DNA of 64,000 nt from Lacticaseibacillus thailandensis DSM 22698 = JCM 13996. Its GTDB lineage: Bacteria; Bacillota; Bacilli; Lactobacillales; Lactobacillaceae. Shown here one piece after another: positions 59,892 to 64,000 of this stretch (position 1 is the first letter of the stretch; each line of letters starts with the position of its first letter). Below the pieces are notes generated by a model, which was not told the origin of the DNA, ran no database searches, and worked only from the letters and a program-made list of their open reading frames with translations. The translations under genes were made by a program, and so were the position numbers. The stretch spans positions 434,001 through 498,000 of the forward strand of contig NZ_BBER01000001.1 of NCBI RefSeq assembly GCF_001312865.1. Direction: 5' to 3'.

Positions 59892-61233
59892 ATGCGTAAG
59901 GAACAATGCCAAGCGGAACGTTCCCACCTCAAACGGTGGCCGCTAATCATTTTGACCACCACTTTGTTAATCATTGCCGTTGTCACGACCGCATTGCTGG
60001 CTAATACCCGTAACGTGGACGTGGATGCCACCGTTGTCAACGTCCGTCGTGGGCCCGGCTTGGCTTACGGGGTCGAGGGCCAAGTGACGCACGGTGCCCG
60101 TCTGGCCATCCTGGGTGAAAAGAATTCCTGGTACCGGGTGCGCCTCCCAGGTAACAAAGTTGGTTGGGTGGCTAGCTGGCTCGTCAACAATAATGAAGCC
60201 ACGACTGGTGACGCTAAGACCGGCGTCACCACCGCCGCCGTGAACGTGCGGGCGTCCTCTACCGCGAATGCGCGCAAGTTAGGCACCCTCAAATCTGGCG
60301 CCAAGATCAAAGTGGTCTACCAAGAAGGTGCTTGGAGTCAGATCATTTATGACGGGACCGCCGCCTGGATCAGTAGTAAGTACGTCAAACTGGATGGTGC
60401 CAGCACCAATGTCTCCACTTCTGACCAGGCGCTGGCCAACGCTAGTGCCGCCGCAGCGGCCAACCTATCCGTGACCACCAAGCGCAACGCCAACCTACGC
60501 AACTCAGCCGGGATCAACGGTTCCGTCGCTAAAAATTTACCGGCGAACACCAAGTTAGCCGTGATCGGTGAAAGCGGTGAATGGTACGAGGTCAAAACCA
60601 ATAGTGGTACGACTGGCTACGTCGCCAGTTGGGTAGTGACTACACCAAGCAACGGGACCAGCACCACCACGGCCACCAGCCTATCCGAAGCGACCATCGT
60701 CCTGGATCCTGGGCACGGGGGCAGCGACACGGGGGCCTTATCAACGGGTGATAAGTACGAAAAAAACCTACACGCTCCGCACCGCTGAGGCTATTCGCTC
60801 GGCCCTCGCGGCGGCTGGCGCCAACGTGGTGATGACGCGAAGTAGTGACACCTTCGTCAGTTTGGCTAAGCGGCCCAAGATTGCGCACCAGGTCAAAGCG
60901 GACGCGTTCATCTCCATCCACTTTGATTCCAGTCCGCAAACCAACGAGGCTAGTGGTCATACGGTTTATTATTACAGTAGTAAAAAGGATATCAGCCTTG
61001 CGCGCAACCTGAATACCGCGCTTAAAGGTGTGGGCACGCCGAGTCGGGGCATCGAATTTGGTGACTTTGAAGTGTTGCGGGACAACCAACAGCCGAGCGT
61101 ACTGCTGGAAATGGGCTACATTAACGACAACTCCGACTTTAGCAAGATTCGTACCACCGCCTACCAGCAACGCGTCGCCGCGGACGTCGTCGAGGGGCTG
61201 CGGTCGTACTTTGAGAATGGTGCTCAGCATTAG
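59892..61233 (+). CDS. N-acetylmuramoyl-L-alanine amidase with three SH3b domains, frameshifted as read
   Basis: About 446 residues. Membrane anchor near the N-terminus (PLIILTTTLLIIAVVTTALLA), three bacterial SH3 repeats (..VVNVRRGPGLAYGV.., ..AAVNVRASSTANARKLGTL.., ..RNANLRNSAGINGSV..), then an Amidase_3 domain: IVLDPGHGGSDTGA, FISIHFDSS and VLLEMGYINDNSD with zinc His/Glu and the catalytic Glu. Cleaves the stem peptide from muramic acid. One extra A in the run 60759-60765. LytH-like proteins are encoded beside relA-dtd-hisS in Bacillus, in agreement with this position. Confidence 0.92.
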
Positions 61234-61262
61234 CTGCCTGGTTAAAAAACGGATAGGACAAA

Positions 61263-61305
61263 AATTAGCGTTACGCGACGTTCAACTGAACATCCCGTAA
61301 CGCTA
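61263..61305. terminator. bidirectional terminator, near-perfect 41-base palindrome
   Basis: TAGCGTTACG at 61265 pairs with CGTAACGCTA at 61296, and the inner GTTCA/TGAAC continue the stem. It lies between the convergent amidase and HAD genes. Confidence 0.75.
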
Positions 61306-61352
61306 TTTGTATGCCTACACTGGACGGGGCCGCGACGACCAGTGACGACCAG

Positions 61353-61994
61353 TCACATGCCCGCAGCGACCATTTGCTGAAGCACCGCCGGCACCGCGCG
61401 CAGGGTGTCCGCAGTCGCCGTCGCTTGTGGTGCCGCATGCAAACCGTCAATATCAATGTAGATGGTCGCGAAGCCGGCCGCGCGCCCCGCATCGATATCG
61501 AGTGCCCGATCACCAACAACAACGGTGTGATGCGTCCCCAAACCGAATTCACGTTGCAGGTACAACAACGATTCCGGATTCGGCTTACGCGCAAAGTGCA
61601 TGCTAATCGTTGTGCCCCCGGCGAACATACCGCGGAGATTATTGCGGTCCAACAAGCCCCAAGCCACGTCATCCCGGTGTGTCCACAAAAAGTTCCGCCC
61701 ACCGTGGTGCACCACGGTTAGTAGTGCTGCCCGCGCTCCCGGGTACGGCTGCGGATTTAAGTTGGTTGCGTGCTCCTTGGCGTGATAGGCCTGATCTAAA
61801 CCCGCCAGCGTAGTTTCCGGGTGGTGTTGGGTAAAGTCGCGCAGGATAGCGCGTACGGAGTCCTCTTTGGCCGCAACCAGTAGCTCATTTTCAGTACGGG
61901 TGTCACCATAACCGGCGAGCACCTCACGCAGGGCGGCCATCATTCCCGGGTACGTATCGAACAACGTACCGTCGAAATCCCAGATCACGTCCAC
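61353..61994 (-). CDS. HAD-superfamily phosphatase (phosphoglycolate phosphatase-like)
   Basis: 213 residues. Motif I WDFDGTLFDTYPGM (Asp nucleophile), motif II around FLWTHRD, motif III lysine in FARKPNPESLLYL and motif IV VVGDRALDIDAGRAAG. Substrate unknown. GTG 61994 is the start: GGAGG precedes it inside dtd, whose stop it adjoins. Confidence 0.88.
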   Translation of the reverse strand: MDVIWDFDGTLFDTYPGMMAALREVLAGYGDTRTENELLVAAKEDSVRAILRDFTQHHPETTLAGLDQAYHAKEHATNLNPQPYPGARAALLTVVHHGGRNFLWTHRDDVAWGLLDRNNLRGMFAGGTTISMHFARKPNPESLLYLQREFGLGTHHTVVVGDRALDIDAGRAAGFATIYIDIDGLHAAPQATATADTLRAVPAVLQQMVAAGM

Positions 61995-61995
61995 G

Positions 61996-62442
61996 CTACA
62001 TCGCCTCCGTATCCAGCATGATGGTGACCGGACCATCATTCACGAGGGCAACCTGCATGTCGGCCCCGAATTCACCCGTGGCGACCGTCAAACCATGTTC
62101 CCGTAGCTGGTCGTTAAACCGTTGGTACAGCTGACGCCCCAATTCAGGACCGGCAGCCCCGGTAAAGCTGGGCCGGTTACCCTTCTTGGTGTCTGCGTAC
62201 AGCGTAAATTGTGATACTGAGAGAATGGCGCCACCCACATCTTGGATACTGAGGTTCATCTTGCCGGCGTCATCACTAAAGACCCGCAATTTCGCCAATT
62301 TGGTAGCGAGTTTATCCGCATCGGCCGCCGTGTCGTGGGGACCGACTCCTACTAATACCATAAACCCACCAGCAATTGCACCAACCTCCCGGCCAGCAAT
62401 CGTTACGCTCGCGTTGCTAACACGCTGGGCGATAATTCGCAT
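61996..62442 (-). CDS. dtd: D-aminoacyl-tRNA deacylase
   Basis: 148 residues, uninterrupted. [14 protein letters not shown], the SQFTLYAD motif that supplies the Gly/Gln-type active site, and [12 protein letters not shown] with the cross-subunit Gly-cisPro-like NxPVT. It clears D-amino acids from tRNA. GGAGG precedes the ATG. Confidence 0.96.
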   Translation of the reverse strand: MRIIAQRVSNASVTIAGREVGAIAGGFMVLVGVGPHDTAADADKLATKLAKLRVFSDDAGKMNLSIQDVGGAILSVSQFTLYADTKKGNRPSFTGAAGPELGRQLYQRFNDQLREHGLTVATGEFGADMQVALVNDGPVTIMLDTEAM

Positions 62443-62480
62443 AACAAACCTCCATTAATCAGCCCACGAAAACGAGCAAA

Positions 62481-64000
62481 CTAGCCGTTCGTGCGCTTCA
62501 CTTCGTAAATATCGGGTACGTTCTTAATGGCTTCCATGATGCGTTCCAGGTGAGCCAAGTTGTTAATGCCCACCGTCACGTGGATATCCGCCATCTTATC
62601 GTGATCGACCCGGCCGTTAATATTGTTCAGGTTCTTCGTCTGGGCGTTCAACACTTGCAGTACATCGTTGAGTAAACCGTTCCGGTTATAGCCATAAATC
62701 TCTAGGTCTGCATTGAAACTCTGATTTTGATCGACTTTGTTCTGCCAGTGTACCTCAAGTAACCGGTTGGCTTCCTCGGGGTGGGCGGTGATGTTGGGAC
62801 AATCGGCACGGTGAATCGTCACCCCACGGCCCTTCGTCACGTAGCCGACGATCTCATCACCGGGAACGGGCGAGCAGCACTTGGCCAGATGGACCAGCAA
62901 GTTGTCCACACCCTCGATGATAATACCGTCGTCGGTAACCGACTGCTTGACGTTGCCCGGCTTACGCTCCTTGGTAACCGTCGTGACCTTCTGGTTGGAT
63001 TCGAGAATTTCACGTTCACGTTCCCGCTGCTTATGCTCTTCCTGTTCATGGCGTTGTTGTTCGGTGAGCCGGTTGGCCACAACCTGCGCGGTCAGTTCAC
63101 CGTAACCGATCGCACTCATCAACTCGTCTTCGGTGTTGAAGTTGAACCGGTCCAGTGCGTTCTTCATGGGTGCGCCGGTCAGGAAGTCATTCGGGTGTAA
63201 ACCCATTTCCATGAGCTGGTGTTCCAGCATGTCGCGACCCTTCTGTGCGTTTTCACCCTTATCGGCCTGCTTAAAGTAGCGGCGAATCTTGTTCCGGGCG
63301 CGCGAAGTAAAGACCTGATTGATCCAGTCGCGGCTCGGCTTACTGTTGCTGGCCGTTAGCATCTCGACGATGTCCCCATTTTGAGCTGGTACGTCAGCGG
63401 CACAATTTTGCCGTTGACCTTGGCGCCCACAGTGTGGTTTCCCACTTCCGTGTGCACCATGTAGGCAAAGTCAAGCGTATTACTCCCCTTGGCGAGCTCG
63501 AACACTTCACCTTTGGGGGTAAAGACGTAAACCCGGTCGGTGAAGACGTCGCCGGTAACGCTCTTCATAAAGTCATGGGCGTCGGTCGACTCGTCACCAA
63601 TTTCCAAAATTTCGCGGAACAGGTCAAGCTTCTTTCCCGCCGCGTCGTACTGGACTTCAGTGGTTTGCCCTTCCTTGTACGCCCAGTGGGCCGCAACCCC
63701 GTATTCAGCGACCCGGTGCATTTCTTCAGTCCGGATCTGCACTTCCAGCGGCTTACCTTCCGGACCAATTACCGTGGTGTGGATACTCTGGTACATGTTG
63801 GCTTTGGGCATCGCGATGTAGTCCTTAAACCGACCGGGCATGGGCTTCCACTCGGTGTGAATGGCACCGAGCACCGCGTAACAGTCTTTGATGGACTTGG
63901 TGATGACCCGAACGGCCAGCAGATCATACAGTTCATCAAACTGCTTGTGCTTGTCACGCATTTTTTTTGTAGATCGAATAAATGTGCTTTGGGCGGCCAT
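62481..64000 (-). CDS. relA: RelA/SpoT (p)ppGpp synthetase, 5' part outside the window, frameshifted as read
   Basis: C-terminal part of a long Rel protein. From the window edge: end of the synthetase domain (MRDKHKQFDELYDLLAVRVI, YQSIHTTVIGPEGKPLEVQ), TGS domain (VYVFTPKGEVFELAKGSNTLDFAY), helical and zinc-finger-like part (LVHLAKCCSPVPGDEIVGYV), and a C-terminal ACT domain. One extra A in the T run 63961-63968 and one missing A near 63380 (before NGDIVEMLTA). The hydrolase domain must lie beyond 64000. Order relA-dtd as in Bacillus. Confidence 0.95.

Overview
This window is chromosomal DNA of a member of the Lactobacillaceae, probably one of the G+C-richer genera; no species call is made. 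The evidence is gene order and content. The ypsA / recU-ponA and dinG-ypmB-aspB-asnS-dnaD blocks are present, as are RexAB instead of RecBCD or AddAB, a mevalonate pathway with type II IPP isomerase, and rpsU-yqeY-phoH-ybeY-cdd-era-recO-glyQS-dnaG-rpoD-trmK-nif3. relA-dtd-(HAD)-amidase-hisS-aspS also appears, along with lactobacillus-type gallate/protocatechuate decarboxylase genes. Translation starts have strong GGAGG-type ribosome binding sites, and two T-box leaders precede tRNA synthetase genes. Fifty-three genes are recognised and no rRNA, tRNA, CRISPR or intact insertion sequence was seen.

Layout. 1-3.7 kb: ypsA diverges from recU-ponA. 3.7-12.5 kb: an A+T-rich island holding one minus-strand operon. 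It encodes a PRD regulator, M42 aminopeptidase, lactose-family PTS EIIA, EIIB and EIIC, an RDD membrane protein, an M24B Xaa-Pro peptidase and a PatB/MalY-type C-S lyase. It sits between ponA and dnaD, where nth is usually found. 12.5-27 kb: dnaD, asnS, aspB, ypmB, dinG, rexA and rexB, all minus. 27-30 kb: mvk-mvaD-fni, plus, without mvaK2. 30.3-33.6 kb: a small minus-strand operon (tautomerase, methyltransferase, orphan membrane protein, rsmF). 33.8-35.2 kb: pepD. 35.3-39.1 kb: lpdD, lpdB, lpdC and a LysR regulator, followed by a divergent DUF554 membrane protein. 40.2-53.9 kb: the macromolecular-synthesis block. 54-64 kb: the PPDK regulatory protein, a YitT protein, aspS, hisS, a cell-wall amidase, a HAD phosphatase, dtd and relA (cut by the window end).

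Quality caveat. About 46 single- or few-base frame breaks split 25 of the 53 genes, including essential ones (rpoD, era, aspS, ybeY). Nearly every A/T run of seven or more inside a gene is out of frame, mostly one base too long, and most other breaks look like one base lost from a short G or C run. Adding or removing those bases restores a full-length family-typical protein in each case. I therefore read them as uncorrected sequencing or assembly indels and annotate whole genes rather than pseudogenes.

How it works together. The core genes cover replication (DnaD, DnaG), recombination and repair (RecU, RecO, RexAB, DinG), translation (four synthetase loci, Era, YbeY, Dtd, TrmK, RsmF), stringent response (RelA) and wall synthesis or turnover (PBP1A, amidase). 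The accessory material is the PTS-peptidase island, which looks like an import-and-dismantle route for an unknown amino-acid-containing PTS substrate, and the lpd cluster for decarboxylation of phenolic acids.
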